A DNA stretch of 64,000 nucleotides from Marinospirillum alkalitolerans (GCF_045055655.1 NZ_JBANFI010000002.1:310001-374000); one strand, 5' to 3'; positions 32,727 through 42,471 are shown, numbered from the stretch's first letter. Numbers and translations are program-made. Notes: generated by a model from the letters alone, not told the origin.

Positions 32727-33685
32727 TGGCGTTGCAGCAACTCAGCTTCGAGACAATCCATCAGCTGGCTGGCAATATCCAAACCACACTGGGCATCCAG
32801 CTCGCGCACGCAGGTTGGACTGGTCACGTTGATTTCAGTGAGATAATCACCGATCACATCCAGACCCACAAAGTAGAGTCCCTTGGCTTTCAGCGTGGGG
32901 GCCACCTGAGCCACCAGCCAGTAATCACGCTCAGTCAGCGGCCGTGCGACGCCTCGGCCTCCTGCCGCCAGATTGCCACGGGTTTCACCCGCCATCGGAA
33001 TCCGCGCCAGACCAAAGGGCACTGGCTCACCATTGATGACCAGAATCCGCGTATCGCCCTCTGTGATTTCCGGCAGATAGCGCTGCGCCATAATCGGGTA
33101 GCGGCCTTGTTCGGTGAGCTGTTCAACCACGGCACTCAGGTTCATGCCATCGGCCGCAATACGAAACACGCCCATACCGCCCATCCCATCGAGAGGCTTC
33201 AAAATCACATCTTGATGCTCAGCATGAAAAGCACGAATCAGATCCAACTGACTGGTGACCAGCGTCGGCGGACAGCACTGGGGAAACTGCTGCGCAAAGA
33301 GCTTTTCGTTACAATCGCGCAGACTCTGCGGCCGATTGGCGACCAGCACGCCCTCTTTTTCTGCCGCTTCCAGCAGCCAGGTCGAGGTGAGAAAGGCACG
33401 ATCAAAAGGTGGATCCTGGCGCATCAGCAGAATATCCAGCTCGGCCAGCGGTGCAGTGACAGGCTCGCCGAGACGAAACCACTGCTGCTCATCGGCCATT
33501 ACTTGCAGATCACGCATCCGCCCCCAAGGCCGACCCTGGTCTAAATAGAGATCATCAATCTCTAGATACTTCAGCTGCCAACCTCGCTTTTGCGCGGCCA
33601 GTAGTAAGGCCAGCGTGGTGTCCTTCTTGTAATTGATCTGCTGAATCGGGTCCATCACGACCCCAAGCGTTCTGATTGCTGTCAT
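32723..33685 (-). CDS. gshB: Glutathione synthetase
   Basis: GshB joins glycine to gamma-glutamylcysteine with ATP. The protein is 320 aa. Seen: LGVVMDPIQQINYKKDTT at the N-terminus, LLMRQDPPFDRAF, ANRPQSLRDCNEKLFA, the ATP-grasp segments DVILKPLDGMGGMGVFR and EGDTRILVINGEPVP, and the closing GLDVIGDYLTEINVTSPT with metal ligands. It lies 10 nt downstream of rsmE and overlaps tonB by 4 nt. gshA is not in the window. Confidence 0.97.
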   Translation of the reverse strand: MTAIRTLGVVMDPIQQINYKKDTTLALLLAAQKRGWQLKYLEIDDLYLDQGRPWGRMRDLQVMADEQQWFRLGEPVTAPLAELDILLMRQDPPFDRAFLTSTWLLEAAEKEGVLVANRPQSLRDCNEKLFAQQFPQCCPPTLVTSQLDLIRAFHAEHQDVILKPLDGMGGMGVFRIAADGMNLSAVVEQLTEQGRYPIMAQRYLPEITEGDTRILVINGEPVPFGLARIPMAGETRGNLAAGGRGVARPLTERDYWLVAQVAPTLKAKGLYFVGLDVIGDYLTEINVTSPTCVRELDAQCGLDIASQLMDCLEAELLQRQ

Positions 33686-33695
33686 CTATCGCGTC

Positions 33696-34421
33696 CTAGT
33701 TGGTCCAGTCGCCCCACAGGTGTTGCACTAGCGCTAAGGCGGCAACGGGGGCTGTTTCTGTGCGCAAGATGCGCGGGCCAAGGCGTAATCCAGACCAGCC
33801 AGCGCTCTGTGCCTGTGTCACTTCCTGCTCGGTCAATCCACCTTCAGGGCCAATCAGCAGCGCCACAGAAGCCGGAGCTGGCTGAGCGGGTAGGCCAGCC
33901 GGAGTTAAATGTGGATGCAGAACCAGCTTCAGCGCTTCTTCACGCGCCACCAGCCAATCTGCAAGCTTCTGGGGTGGGTGGATCACTGGCAGATCATCGC
34001 GGCCACACTGCTCACAAGCACTGAGCGCGATCTGCTGCCACTGCTGCCATTTTTTCAGCTCACGATCTGGCTTAAGACGCACATCCCCCTGCTGAGTATA
34101 AAGCGGTGTGATGGCCGTGACACCCAGCTCAACGGCTTTTTGCACCACCCAATCCATCTTATCGCCCTTGGAGATCGCCTGCCCCAAATGAGTCTGCACT
34201 GGCGAGGGTGGCAAAACAGGCAGGGCCGCACCGAGGCGCAACTGCGCCTGATCCTTACGTCCACCCAGCAGCTCGGCTGGATAGCTGGATTGACCATCAA
34301 ACAGCACGCAGGTTTCACCTGGCTGCATTCTCAACACTTGGAGCATATGGCGCGCCACCTGACCTTCAAGCTGGATATCCGTTTGAGGCTGCAAGGGCTG
34401 CGTAGAATAGAAACGTCGCAT
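33696..34421 (-). CDS. rsmE: 16S rRNA (uracil(1498)-N3)-methyltransferase
   Basis: 241 aa of the SPOUT/RsmE family. An N-terminal PUA-like region (MRRFYSTQPL, VARHMLQVLRMQPGE) precedes the knotted methyltransferase: KGDKMDWVVQKAVELGV, ITPLYTQQGDVR, SACEQCGRDDLP, and the SAM-binding LLIGPEGGLTEQEV and LGPRILRTETAPVAAL. ATG 34421 is chosen because family homology begins at MRRFY; an open frame to 34499 adds 26 non-conserved residues. It precedes gshB, as in relatives. Confidence 0.95.
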   Translation of the reverse strand: MRRFYSTQPLQPQTDIQLEGQVARHMLQVLRMQPGETCVLFDGQSSYPAELLGGRKDQAQLRLGAALPVLPPSPVQTHLGQAISKGDKMDWVVQKAVELGVTAITPLYTQQGDVRLKPDRELKKWQQWQQIALSACEQCGRDDLPVIHPPQKLADWLVAREEALKLVLHPHLTPAGLPAQPAPASVALLIGPEGGLTEQEVTQAQSAGWSGLRLGPRILRTETAPVAALALVQHLWGDWTN

Positions 34422-34498
34422 GGTGGGTCTATAACTTGGCAAGAGGGGAGGAGAGACAGGCCAAGGCAGCAGACTAGGCCGCCTCAGCCAGAGAAGCA

Positions 34499-34975
34499 CT
34501 ACTGGGTGGTCGCACCCTGCTGCGCTTCACGCTTTTTCTTTTCTGCAAACAAAGCATCAAAGTTAAACGGTGCCAACATCAGCGGCGGGAAGCCACCCTT
34601 CACGATCAGGTTGTCGATCGCCTCACGCGCATAAGGGAAGAGGCTCGAAGGACAGAAGGCACCCAGCGTGTGCTCTAAAGCCTCACCTTCAATGCCTTCG
34701 ATATGGAAAGCACCGCTTTGCTGCACTTCAGCCAAATAGGCTGTTTTCTCGCCAGTGGTGACGGTCACGGTGATTTTGACTGTGACTTCATAAATAATTT
34801 CATTGACCTGACGATGGCGCGTTCCCAGATCCACGTTCACCCGGGGCTGCTCTTTCATCAGGAAGGCATCTGGGCTATTGGGGGCTTCAAAAGAAGCATC
34901 ACTCAGATAAATACGCTGCATCGCAAAAACGGGCTTAGGTGCATCCTGTTGGGCAGCGGCTTGTTGATCGCTCAT
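34499..34975 (-). CDS. secB: Protein-export chaperone SecB
   Basis: SecB is a cytosolic tetramer that keeps preproteins unfolded and passes them to SecA. The protein is 158 aa: FAMQRIYLSDASFEAPNSP, NVDLGTRHRQVNEIIYEV, the family motif HTLGAFCPSSLFPYAREAI, and GGFPPLMLAPFNF. The stop is 42 nt before the rhodanese gene in gene order terms (the rhodanese lies upstream on the same strand). In many relatives a glutaredoxin gene (grxC) lies between these two; none is present here. Confidence 0.97.
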   Translation of the reverse strand: MSDQQAAAQQDAPKPVFAMQRIYLSDASFEAPNSPDAFLMKEQPRVNVDLGTRHRQVNEIIYEVTVKITVTVTTGEKTAYLAEVQQSGAFHIEGIEGEALEHTLGAFCPSSLFPYAREAIDNLIVKGGFPPLMLAPFNFDALFAEKKKREAQQGATTQ

Positions 34976-35017
34976 TTTGGGTTCCTTCTTTTCTTATTTG
35001 ATCGCAGTGATGATGAT

Positions 35018-35437
35018 TTACTTTTTAACCAGCGGCAGGGCTTCTGTTTGCCACTGCATCATACCGCCTTTCAGTTTCACTGCCTGGGCATAGCCAGCTT
35101 TATTCAGCTTGGCCACAGCCGCAGCAGCGGTATTCCCCATTTTGCACACCACAATGATGGTCTTCGACTCATGCTTTTTCAGCTCATCAATGCGCTTATC
35201 CAAATTGGTCATTGGAATATGGAGAGAGCCAGTAATATGGCCAGCCGCAAAATCCTTACGGTCGCGAATATCCAGCACGATGGCTTCATCTTTATTGAGT
35301 AAGCGAATGGCTTCACGCGCTGTCACGCCCTGCGCTGAGCTTTTCGCTTCATTGATGATGACAAGAACCAGCAGGATCACAAAAGCGCCGACCAGCAGGG
35401 GATGATTCATAGAAAATTCAATGATCTGCTCAAACAT
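35018..35437 (-). CDS. Membrane-anchored rhodanese-like protein (YibN type)
   Basis: 139 aa. One N-terminal membrane helix (LLVGAFVILLVLVIINEA, 15-32) anchors a rhodanese domain with AIVLDIRDRKDFAAGHITGS and the active-site loop VVCKMGNTAAAAV, in which Cys is present. It may transfer sulfur or handle persulfides; the substrate is unknown. ATG 35437 begins the conserved MFEQIIEF; longer frames are not supported. It is divergent from gpmI and upstream of secB, the common yibN position. Confidence 0.88.
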   Translation of the reverse strand: MFEQIIEFSMNHPLLVGAFVILLVLVIINEAKSSAQGVTAREAIRLLNKDEAIVLDIRDRKDFAAGHITGSLHIPMTNLDKRIDELKKHESKTIIVVCKMGNTAAAAVAKLNKAGYAQAVKLKGGMMQWQTEALPLVKK

Positions 35438-35731
35438 CTTATTTCTCTGTAGCGGGTTGTCAGAAGGCGTGCAGCCAGAGCACGTCAAAAAGAGAGGCCA
35501 AGGATACACCAGACTCAAGCTCGACACACCTGTCACAAGGCGTTGATTCACCCCAGTCTGGCGCGCAGGTCCAACCTGATGCAACACAAAACGGCCTATT
35601 CAACACAAGATCAACCTTGGCTTGGGATAGCGATTTAGAGCCGCTAAGGCTATTATGTTGGCCCTATATTTCTGGTTTTATCCATCACCTTCTGTTCACC
35701 ACCTACCTTGATTCGGAGTGAGATCAACACC

Positions 35732-37285
35732 ATGACTGGCCAACGCATTCCTACAGCGCTCATTATTCTGGATGGTTATGGCAACAATCCTTCACCAGAG
35801 AATAACGCGATTTATCACGCCGCCACCCCCGTCATGGATCGACTGATGCAAGAACAGCCCACCAGCGAAATCCTGACCGATGGCCTGGCTGTTGGACTGC
35901 CTGAGGGCCAGATGGGTAATTCCGAAGTGGGCCATATGAATCTCGGTGCTGGCCGCATTGTCTACCAGGATTTCACCCGCATTACTCAGTCCATTCAAGA
36001 TGGCAGCTTTGCCGCCAATCCAGTGCTGCTCAACGCCATGGATAGCGCCATAGCCGCTGGGCGTGCGGTGCATCTGATGGGGCTGCTATCTCCTGGTGGT
36101 GTACACAGCCATGAAGAACACCTCTTTGCCGCTGCCCGCCTCGCGGCCGCCCGTGGTGCCCAGAAAATCTATTTACACGCCTTTCTTGATGGGCGAGATA
36201 TGCCACCGCGCAGCGCCGCCGCCTCACTCGAAGCCGCCGATGCCGTCTTTGCAGAACTGGGTGTCGGACGCGTGGCCAGCCTGATAGGACGCTATTACGC
36301 GATGGATCGAGACAACCGCTGGGATCGCGTTGAAAAGGCCTACAACCTGCTGACTGGCCATGCTGCCGAATATCAAGCTGAATCAGGTTTGGCTGGTCTG
36401 CAAGCTGCCTATGCGCGAGATGAGAATGATGAGTTTGTCGCCCCCACGGCTCTGCTCGATCAACAAGGCCAGATCGCCCAGCTAGAAGATGGCGATGCGT
36501 TGATCTTTATGAACTTCCGTGCTGATCGCGCCCGTGAAATCACCCGCTGCTTTGTAGAAGCCGACTTTGCTGGTTTTGCACGCCAGCGTCAGGTGCAGCT
36601 CAGCCATTTTGTGATGCTGACCGAATATGCCGCCGATATTCCTGCGCCATCGGCCTTTCCACCTGAGGCACTGACCAACACCCTGGGCGAATATCTGGCT
36701 TCACTGGGCAAAACTCAGTTGCGTATCGCCGAAACCGAAAAATATGCGCATGTTACCTTCTTCTTCTCAGGTGGGCGTGAAACCCCCTATGAAGGTGAAA
36801 CGCGCGAGTTGATTCCCTCACCTCAGGTCAGAACCTATGATTTGCAGCCAGAGATGAGCGCGCCAGAAGTGACCGACAAGCTGGTCGCGGCCATCTTATC
36901 GGGCGAATATGATCTGATTGTCTGCAACTATGCCAATGGCGATATGGTTGGTCATACGGGTGATTTTCAGGCCGCGGTCAAGGCAATCGAAACGCTCGAT
37001 ACCTGCGTTGGTCGTGTCGTCAAAGCCCTGCAACAGGTCGGCGGCCAAGGATTGATTACTGCCGATCATGGCAATGCAGAGCAGATGCTGGATCCTCACA
37101 CCGGGCAGGCGCAAACAGCCCACACCACCTTTCCTGTGCCGCTGATTTACATCACGCCGCAGGCTGGGGATCAACAGCACCGCTTGAAAACCGGCGGCCG
37201 CCTGTGTGATATCGCCCCCACTCTGCTGCGTTTAATGGATCTGCCGCAACCAGCTGAAATGACCGGACAGAGCCTGATCGGCTAG
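35732..37285 (+). CDS. gpmI: 2,3-bisphosphoglycerate-independent phosphoglycerate mutase
   Basis: GpmI interconverts 3- and 2-phosphoglycerate using two Mn2+ and a phosphoserine. The protein is 517 aa, family-typical. Seen: TALIILDGYGNNPSPENNAI, the catalytic Ser in MGNSEVGHMNLGAGR, HAFLDGRDMPPRSA, GRYYAMDRDNRWDRV, NFRADRAREITR, TEKYAHVTFFFSGG, and the metal ligands in YANGDMVGHTG and TADHGNAEQM. ATG 35732; an upstream TTG at 35708 only lengthens a non-conserved end. It heads the gpmI-envC-ctpA set, a conserved order. Confidence 0.97.
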   Translation: MTGQRIPTALIILDGYGNNPSPENNAIYHAATPVMDRLMQEQPTSEILTDGLAVGLPEGQMGNSEVGHMNLGAGRIVYQDFTRITQSIQDGSFAANPVLLNAMDSAIAAGRAVHLMGLLSPGGVHSHEEHLFAAARLAAARGAQKIYLHAFLDGRDMPPRSAAASLEAADAVFAELGVGRVASLIGRYYAMDRDNRWDRVEKAYNLLTGHAAEYQAESGLAGLQAAYARDENDEFVAPTALLDQQGQIAQLEDGDALIFMNFRADRAREITRCFVEADFAGFARQRQVQLSHFVMLTEYAADIPAPSAFPPEALTNTLGEYLASLGKTQLRIAETEKYAHVTFFFSGGRETPYEGETRELIPSPQVRTYDLQPEMSAPEVTDKLVAAILSGEYDLIVCNYANGDMVGHTGDFQAAVKAIETLDTCVGRVVKALQQVGGQGLITADHGNAEQMLDPHTGQAQTAHTTFPVPLIYITPQAGDQQHRLKTGGRLCDIAPTLLRLMDLPQPAEMTGQSLIG

Positions 37286-37316
37286 TCTTTCCACTACCAA
37301 GGAGGGTTGCGACTGA

Positions 37317-38474
37317 GTGATGGCCTCTGTGAAGCGTAAAATTGGCCTCGGCCTGCTCTGTTTGCTGATGCTGCTGGTGCAAGCCAGCGGCTGGGCCAAT
37401 GAGCAAGCGACAGAAGCCCAGTTGCGCCAATTGCGCACCGATATCCAGCAACTACAAAGTTGGTTGCAAGAAGCCCGCGGCGAACAATCGCAACTACAAA
37501 ATGCCTTGCGCCAGACTGAAAGTCAGATCAGTCAATTGGTCACGCGCATTCAAGCCAACACCCAAGAAGCAGAGCAGCTGCAAACCCGGCTGCGCCAACT
37601 GCGCGTCGAGCAGCAGGAGCTACGCTTGCAGATGGACCAACAGGCCACCTATTTGCGTCAACAGATTCGCGCCGCCTATGCGATGGGACGACAGGAGTAC
37701 CTAAAGGTGCTGCTCAACCAGCAGGAGCCGGATCGCGTGGCGCGCCTGCTGCGCTACTATGACTATATCAACCGCGAGCGCACCCAGCGAATTGAAGACT
37801 ACCTCGCGCTCGGCCGCCAGCTAGATCAAGTGCGCAGTGAAATCGTCTCGCGTAGCCAGAGCCTTGAAGGCGTGCGTCAATCTCTGCAAGCCCGCCGCAG
37901 CGAACTGCTCAGCGAGCAGCAACAGCGCCAGTCACTGGTGGAACAGCTCAGCCAGGATATTGCCTTGCGTGGCAGCGAACTGGAGCAGATGCAAGCCGAT
38001 CAGCGCCGACTCGAAGAGCTGCTCGAAGCCGTTGCGGAGGCCATCGTGCGCCTACCACCACCACGCGATGCGCAACCTTTTCGCCAGATGCGCGGCCAGC
38101 TGCCTTGGCCCTTAGAGGGCCGGATTCTGAGCGCCTTTGGCAGTCGGCAGCAGGATAACCGCATTGTGCAACGCGGCTTGCTGATACAAGCTAACGAAGG
38201 TGCAGAAGTCAAAGCCATTCATGGTGGGCGGGTGGTTTTTTCTGATTGGATGCGCGGCTTTGGCTTTTTGATGATCATTGATCATGGCGATGGCTATCTC
38301 AGCCTCTACGGTCATAACCAGACTCTGGAGCGCCAGGTCGGCGACTGGGTCAATGGCGGCGATGTGATTGCCAGAGCGGGCGCAACTGGCGGCCAAAGAC
38401 GTCAGGCACTTTATTTTGAAATCCGTCAGCAGGGCCAGCCTGTTGATCCCATTAGCTGGATCGCTCGGCGCTAA
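37317..38474 (+). CDS. envC: EnvC-like murein hydrolase activator with degenerate LytM domain
   Basis: 385 aa. A signal peptide (cleavage after GWA, about 25) is followed by a long Gln-rich coiled coil (about 30-250) and a C-terminal M23/LytM domain. The LytM zinc residues are mostly gone: the HxxxD region reads GLLIQANEGAEV, and the final HxH is LYFEIR; only the IIDHGDGYLSLYGH His residues persist. That is the EnvC state: it cuts nothing itself but recruits and activates AmiA/AmiB amidases at the septum. The start is GTG 37317 or ATG 37320 after AAGGAGG. It is 31 nt after gpmI. Confidence 0.93.
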   Translation: MMASVKRKIGLGLLCLLMLLVQASGWANEQATEAQLRQLRTDIQQLQSWLQEARGEQSQLQNALRQTESQISQLVTRIQANTQEAEQLQTRLRQLRVEQQELRLQMDQQATYLRQQIRAAYAMGRQEYLKVLLNQQEPDRVARLLRYYDYINRERTQRIEDYLALGRQLDQVRSEIVSRSQSLEGVRQSLQARRSELLSEQQQRQSLVEQLSQDIALRGSELEQMQADQRRLEELLEAVAEAIVRLPPPRDAQPFRQMRGQLPWPLEGRILSAFGSRQQDNRIVQRGLLIQANEGAEVKAIHGGRVVFSDWMRGFGFLMIIDHGDGYLSLYGHNQTLERQVGDWVNGGDVIARAGATGGQRRQALYFEIRQQGQPVDPISWIARR

Positions 38475-38524
38475 GCAAACTGCATCGCGTTTGGTTTCGA
38501 GCTCAGTTGCAAAAAGGAACCTCT

Positions 38525-39904
38525 ATGTCTTGCTTCTCGATCACCTCTCAGCATGTCCAAGCTGGTCTCCTCAGTCTGACGCTACTGCTGACACCGGCAG
38601 TGGCTTCTGAGTTGCTGGCTGCCACACCTCACCAAGATGAGCCATCGAGCCGCCTCGACCTGCCCAGCGATTACCTGCTGCCACTGGATGAATTACGCAC
38701 CTTTGCGGAGGTTTTTGAGCGCATTAAGCAGGCCTATGTCCATCCTGTCACTGATGCAGAACTGCTTGAGTATGCCATACGGGGCATGCTGGACGGCCTC
38801 GATCCGCATTCCAGCTATATGAGCCCAGATGCCTTTCAACAGCTGCAAGAAAGCACTCAGGGCGAGTTTGGTGGCTTGGGTATCGAGATTACCTTGAATG
38901 ATGGCTATTTAGAGATCGTCAGCCCGATTGATGACACCCCCGCTGCGGCAGCCGGTTTGCAAGCACAGGATCGCATCCTGCAAATTGATGGCATCGCCGC
39001 ACGCAATCTTCCGCTGGATGAAGCGATAGAGATGATGCGCGGCCCTGCGGGCACTGAGATTCAATTGACCATTCAACGCCCTGGGCTCACTCAGCCTTTT
39101 GATGTGACGCTCACGCGCGCCGTGATTCAGATCGTCAGCGTGCGCCATGAGCTGCTTGAAGAAGATATCGGCTATCTGCGCATCGCCCAGTTTCAGCAGC
39201 GCACCGCACAAGAAGCCGAGCGTGCACTGGCTGCGCTGCAGCAAGCGAATCAGGGACGTCCCTTGCAGGGTTTAATTCTTGATCTGCGCAATAATCCTGG
39301 CGGCATTTTGCAAGCCGCAGCCGATATCAGCGATCTGTTTCTTGAAAGTGGCTTAATTGTCTATACCGAAGGTCGCCTGCCGGATACCCAGATGCGTTTT
39401 GAAGCCTCAGCGGGCGATCGTCTAGCGGGTGTGCCGCTGGTCGTATTGATCAACAGTGGCTCGGCCTCGGCCTCGGAGATCGTCGCTGGTGCCCTTCAGG
39501 ACCATCGCCGCGCAGTGATTATGGGCAGCGCCAGCTTTGGCAAAGGATCAGTGCAAACCATTCTGCCGTTGAACAACAACTATGGCTTGAAGATGACTAC
39601 CGCCCTCTATTACACCCCGCTCGGGCGCTCGATTCAAAATCAAGGCATCCAACCGGATATCGAGGTGCAGGCAGCGCAGATCACCCTGTTGCAAGAAGGC
39701 CGCAGCACACGCGAGGCAGATTTGCCACGCCATTTAGAAAACCAGCAGCTGCCAGCTTCGGCCCAGCCGCGTCCCTCTCGGGCCACCCAGGGCGACTACC
39801 CCCTGCATGAGGCGCTGAACCTGCTGAAAGGTCTTGCTATTTTCCGCGCATCCAGTGCCTTGCCCGCCAGTGAAGCGTCCAGTCTTCCCTCACGCTCGCA
39901 CTGA
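38525..39904 (+). CDS. ctpA: Carboxy-terminal processing protease, S41A family
   Basis: 459 aa with an export signal (about 1-30), an N-terminal helical part (FAEVFERIKQAYVHPV, GMLDGLDPHSSYMSPD), a PDZ domain (GEFGGLGIEITLNDG to IQRPG, about 110-195), and the S41 core with catalytic Ser in INSGSASASEIVAGAL and Lys in GSASFGKGSVQT. Such proteases trim periplasmic proteins, including amidase-control factors. ATG 38525 follows AAGGAA by 6 nt. It is the last gene after gpmI and envC, ending at a strong terminator. Confidence 0.95.
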   Translation: MSCFSITSQHVQAGLLSLTLLLTPAVASELLAATPHQDEPSSRLDLPSDYLLPLDELRTFAEVFERIKQAYVHPVTDAELLEYAIRGMLDGLDPHSSYMSPDAFQQLQESTQGEFGGLGIEITLNDGYLEIVSPIDDTPAAAAGLQAQDRILQIDGIAARNLPLDEAIEMMRGPAGTEIQLTIQRPGLTQPFDVTLTRAVIQIVSVRHELLEEDIGYLRIAQFQQRTAQEAERALAALQQANQGRPLQGLILDLRNNPGGILQAAADISDLFLESGLIVYTEGRLPDTQMRFEASAGDRLAGVPLVVLINSGSASASEIVAGALQDHRRAVIMGSASFGKGSVQTILPLNNNYGLKMTTALYYTPLGRSIQNQGIQPDIEVQAAQITLLQEGRSTREADLPRHLENQQLPASAQPRPSRATQGDYPLHEALNLLKGLAIFRASSALPASEASSLPSRSH

Positions 39905-39931
39905 GCACAAGCTCAACACGGCATCAACAAG

Positions 39932-39983
39932 AAACGCGCCTTTGTCATTGAATTTGATCACTCGACAAAAAGGCGCGTTTTTT
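39932..39983. terminator. Bidirectional terminator between ctpA and ubiI
   Basis: AAACGCGCCTTT (39932-39943) pairs with AAAGGCGCGTTT (39969-39980), a 12-bp perfect stem extended by GTC/GAC, with TTTTTT on the plus strand and AAA-rich mirror on the minus. It separates two convergent operons. Confidence 0.92.
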
Positions 39984-40009
39984 GATCTCACTGCATCCAG
40001 CCGTTGCCC

Positions 40010-41233
40010 CTAGCTGGGCGAGAAGGGACGATAACCCAATGCCTGCGCGACCAAATGACGTTTCATCCAGTCCTGAGAGTTCACCCACTTCATCCCCAGA
40101 TTACGCAACAACAAAGTCGGCAGAGAAGAAGTGGCAAAAAGACGCTTAAAGGTTTCCATCAGCGCCATCATGGCCAGGTTATCTGGCTGGCGTTGGCGTT
40201 GATAACGCTCCAGCACATGCAGATCTCCCCAGGCTTCTTGCGCGGCCTCGGCCTGCACCAGCACCTGAGTCAGTGCCAGCACATCCAAAAAGCCCAGGTT
40301 CACACCCTGCCCAGCCAAGGGATGAATGGTATGCGCGGCATCCCCGATCAGCGCCACCCCCGGCTGAACATAACGCTTGGCATGGCGCTGACGCAAAGGC
40401 AACACCGCTCGTGTTTCGCTATGTTCGATCTCGCCTAAACGCCACTCAAAAGCCGCGCCTAAGCGTTGGTGAAAGGTCTTTGTATCCAGTTCAAGCAAAA
40501 TCTTGGCTTCCTCAGGCGAGGTCGACCAGACGATCGAACACCAATGTCGATCCCCATCCTTGTTCAGCGGCAAGAAAGCTAAAGGGCCAGAGGGTGCAAA
40601 ACGCTGCCAAGCGGTATCCTGATGCGGCAGGCGCGTACGCACACTGGTGACCAGAGCATGGTGTTGATAAGACCATTCACGGGTCGCAAAGTCAGCCAAG
40701 CGGCGCACACTCGAATGGGCTCCATCGGCCCCGACCACCAAGGCCGCACGCAAAACTTGTGGCTCGGCCTGCGCTTCCTGCGTCGATTCCAATGTCAGGC
40801 GAGGCTGAGGGCCTGGCTCTAAAGCGGTCAGTTGATAACCGCGATACCAGGTGACATTCTGCTGCTGCTCCACCTGCTCTAACAGACCCAAGTGGGTCAC
40901 CGAATTTTCCACCAGATAACCCAGATGGGGCACCTCAGCCTGATGGGCGGCAAAGCTGACCTCTCCTGTGCCAGTCTGATCCCAAACATGCATGGCTTGA
41001 TAGGGATTCACTCGCCGAGCCTGCATCTTCTCCCAAGCGCCTAACTGCTCCAACAGCGCACGACTGGCTTCTGATAAGGCGCTAACGCGATGGTCAAACA
41101 CCTCATCCTGCCACTGGGGGGCTTCAAGCGCCGTTTCAATAATGGCGATTTTTTTACGGCTGCCTGCCAGACCGGCGACCAGAGCCAAGCCCGTCATCCC
41201 ACCGCCGACGACCACCAGATCATAATCTTGCAT
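40010..41233 (-). CDS. ubiI: UbiI-type FAD-dependent ubiquinone hydroxylase
   Basis: 407 aa of the UbiH/UbiF/UbiI family. FAD motifs: DLVVVGGGMTGLALVAGL (GxGxxG), VVGADGAHSSVRRLA (DG motif), and GVALIGDAAHTIHPLAGQG (GD motif). The run LGYLVENSVTH and WDYQHHALVT-like WSYQHHALVTSVRT resemble E. coli UbiI, which hydroxylates C5 of the ring, rather than UbiF. The substrate assignment is by resemblance. Its start codon overlaps the ubiH stop (TAATG), so the two are coupled. Confidence 0.88.
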   Translation of the reverse strand: MQDYDLVVVGGGMTGLALVAGLAGSRKKIAIIETALEAPQWQDEVFDHRVSALSEASRALLEQLGAWEKMQARRVNPYQAMHVWDQTGTGEVSFAAHQAEVPHLGYLVENSVTHLGLLEQVEQQQNVTWYRGYQLTALEPGPQPRLTLESTQEAQAEPQVLRAALVVGADGAHSSVRRLADFATREWSYQHHALVTSVRTRLPHQDTAWQRFAPSGPLAFLPLNKDGDRHWCSIVWSTSPEEAKILLELDTKTFHQRLGAAFEWRLGEIEHSETRAVLPLRQRHAKRYVQPGVALIGDAAHTIHPLAGQGVNLGFLDVLALTQVLVQAEAAQEAWGDLHVLERYQRQRQPDNLAMMALMETFKRLFATSSLPTLLLRNLGMKWVNSQDWMKRHLVAQALGYRPFSPS

Positions 41234-42471
41234 TAGCGTGCTCCCATGGCTTTTTTGGCGAGCCAGCGTCTTGCTGGGCCAAAAAGATTGAGTCCGATCA
41301 AGCCCGCCGCACGGGCGTGGGCCATCCAGGCTTGTGGCTGGCCAAAGAGTTGGATCAGGCCATGACTAAAACCGATCACCTCGCGCTGATCGCCTTCACG
41401 CGCAGCCGCCCAAGCCTGCAAGGCAGGCAAGCTGCCTGGATCAAAGTCCTGCTGCTGATCCTTGGCGAGCTGTTGTGCGCGCGCCAAATGGTCTGCCAGA
41501 CTCATCACGCCACGAATGGCCAGGTTATAGCCCTGCCCGGCAACTGGATGGAGGTAATGCGCCGCATTGCCCAGAACCACCAAACGCTGACGCACCTGTT
41601 CTTGGGCACGCACTTTTTTCAGTGGATAGGCAAAACGCTCACCAATCTGCTCAATCCGCCCTGCTCGCGCGCCGGTGACCTGTTGCAGCTCAGCCAGCAA
41701 GGCTTGATCGTCAAGCTGCATCAAGCGCTCGGCTTCTGCTCTGGGGTGGGTCCAGACTAAAGCCATCTGGCGCTGCTGTAACGGCAACAAGGCCAGTGCT
41801 CCCTGCTGGGTAAAGCGCTCATAAGCCCAGCCCTGATGCGGACGCGAAAGGCGCAGATTGGCAATCAACGCCGTCTGCTGATAATCATGGATGCTGTCCT
41901 GAATGCCCAGCTGCTGTTTCAGACCTGAGCGGCCACCATCGGCCAACACCACCAGACGCGCACTCAGCGTCATGCGTCCCTCTGGACCTTGGGCTTCTAA
42001 CTCGGCCTGTTCGGCACAAGGAAAGCGGAGTTGCTGCAGTTCACAAGGGCTATACAGATCCAGATCACTGTCTTGCAAAGCACGCCATAAGTGCTGGCCC
42101 AGCCAAGCATTGGGCACCACATAACCCAGCGCCTCGACCTGCTGCTCTGCGGCGGTCAGATGGCTGGTACCCAAGCGGCCGCGCTCTGAAACCTCGATAT
42201 GGCGAATCGGGTAAGCATGGGGCGCAATGGCCTCCCACAAACCCAGCCGCTGGTAAATCTGACGCGTCCCCCAAGCGAGCGCCGAGGAGCGCGCATCAAA
42301 GCTAGGCTGCCAAGAACGATCGAGTGGCTGGTCCTGCTCGGCCTGAGGTTCAGGCGGCTGGGCTTCCAATACCGCGACCTTCAGCTGCAAGGGGCGCAAG
42401 GCCAGCGCCAGACTGGCACCGACCAGCCCACCCCCGATCACCACCACATCATAAGTAAGCTTGTTCTGCAC
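41233..42471 (-). CDS. ubiH: UbiH-type FAD-dependent ubiquinone hydroxylase
   Basis: 412 aa of the same family. FAD motifs: DVVVIGGGLVGASLALAL, LVVLADGGRSGLKQQLG, and VVLGNAAHYLHPVAGQGYNL; the GN rather than GD in the last motif is a UbiH feature. UbiH hydroxylates C6 of the ring of the octaprenyl intermediate. The start is GTG 42471, with GAGGAG 6 nt upstream; the longer frame from 42501 has no such site. The order pepP-ubiH-ubiI is conserved in gammaproteobacteria. Confidence 0.9.
   Translation of the reverse strand: MQNKLTYDVVVIGGGLVGASLALALRPLQLKVAVLEAQPPEPQAEQDQPLDRSWQPSFDARSSALAWGTRQIYQRLGLWEAIAPHAYPIRHIEVSERGRLGTSHLTAAEQQVEALGYVVPNAWLGQHLWRALQDSDLDLYSPCELQQLRFPCAEQAELEAQGPEGRMTLSARLVVLADGGRSGLKQQLGIQDSIHDYQQTALIANLRLSRPHQGWAYERFTQQGALALLPLQQRQMALVWTHPRAEAERLMQLDDQALLAELQQVTGARAGRIEQIGERFAYPLKKVRAQEQVRQRLVVLGNAAHYLHPVAGQGYNLAIRGVMSLADHLARAQQLAKDQQQDFDPGSLPALQAWAAAREGDQREVIGFSHGLIQLFGQPQAWMAHARAAGLIGLNLFGPARRWLAKKAMGAR

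Noticed and set aside
32732..33544. 270-codon open frame antisense to gshB
   Set aside because: The sense strand is a clear glutathione synthetase along the whole length. The antisense frame has no domain or Shine-Dalgarno.
33909..34634. 241-codon open frame antisense to rsmE and secB
   Set aside because: It crosses two well-supported genes on the other strand and shows no protein family features.
36030..36227. Small ORF antisense to gpmI
   Set aside because: Shadow of the gpmI frame with no supporting signals.
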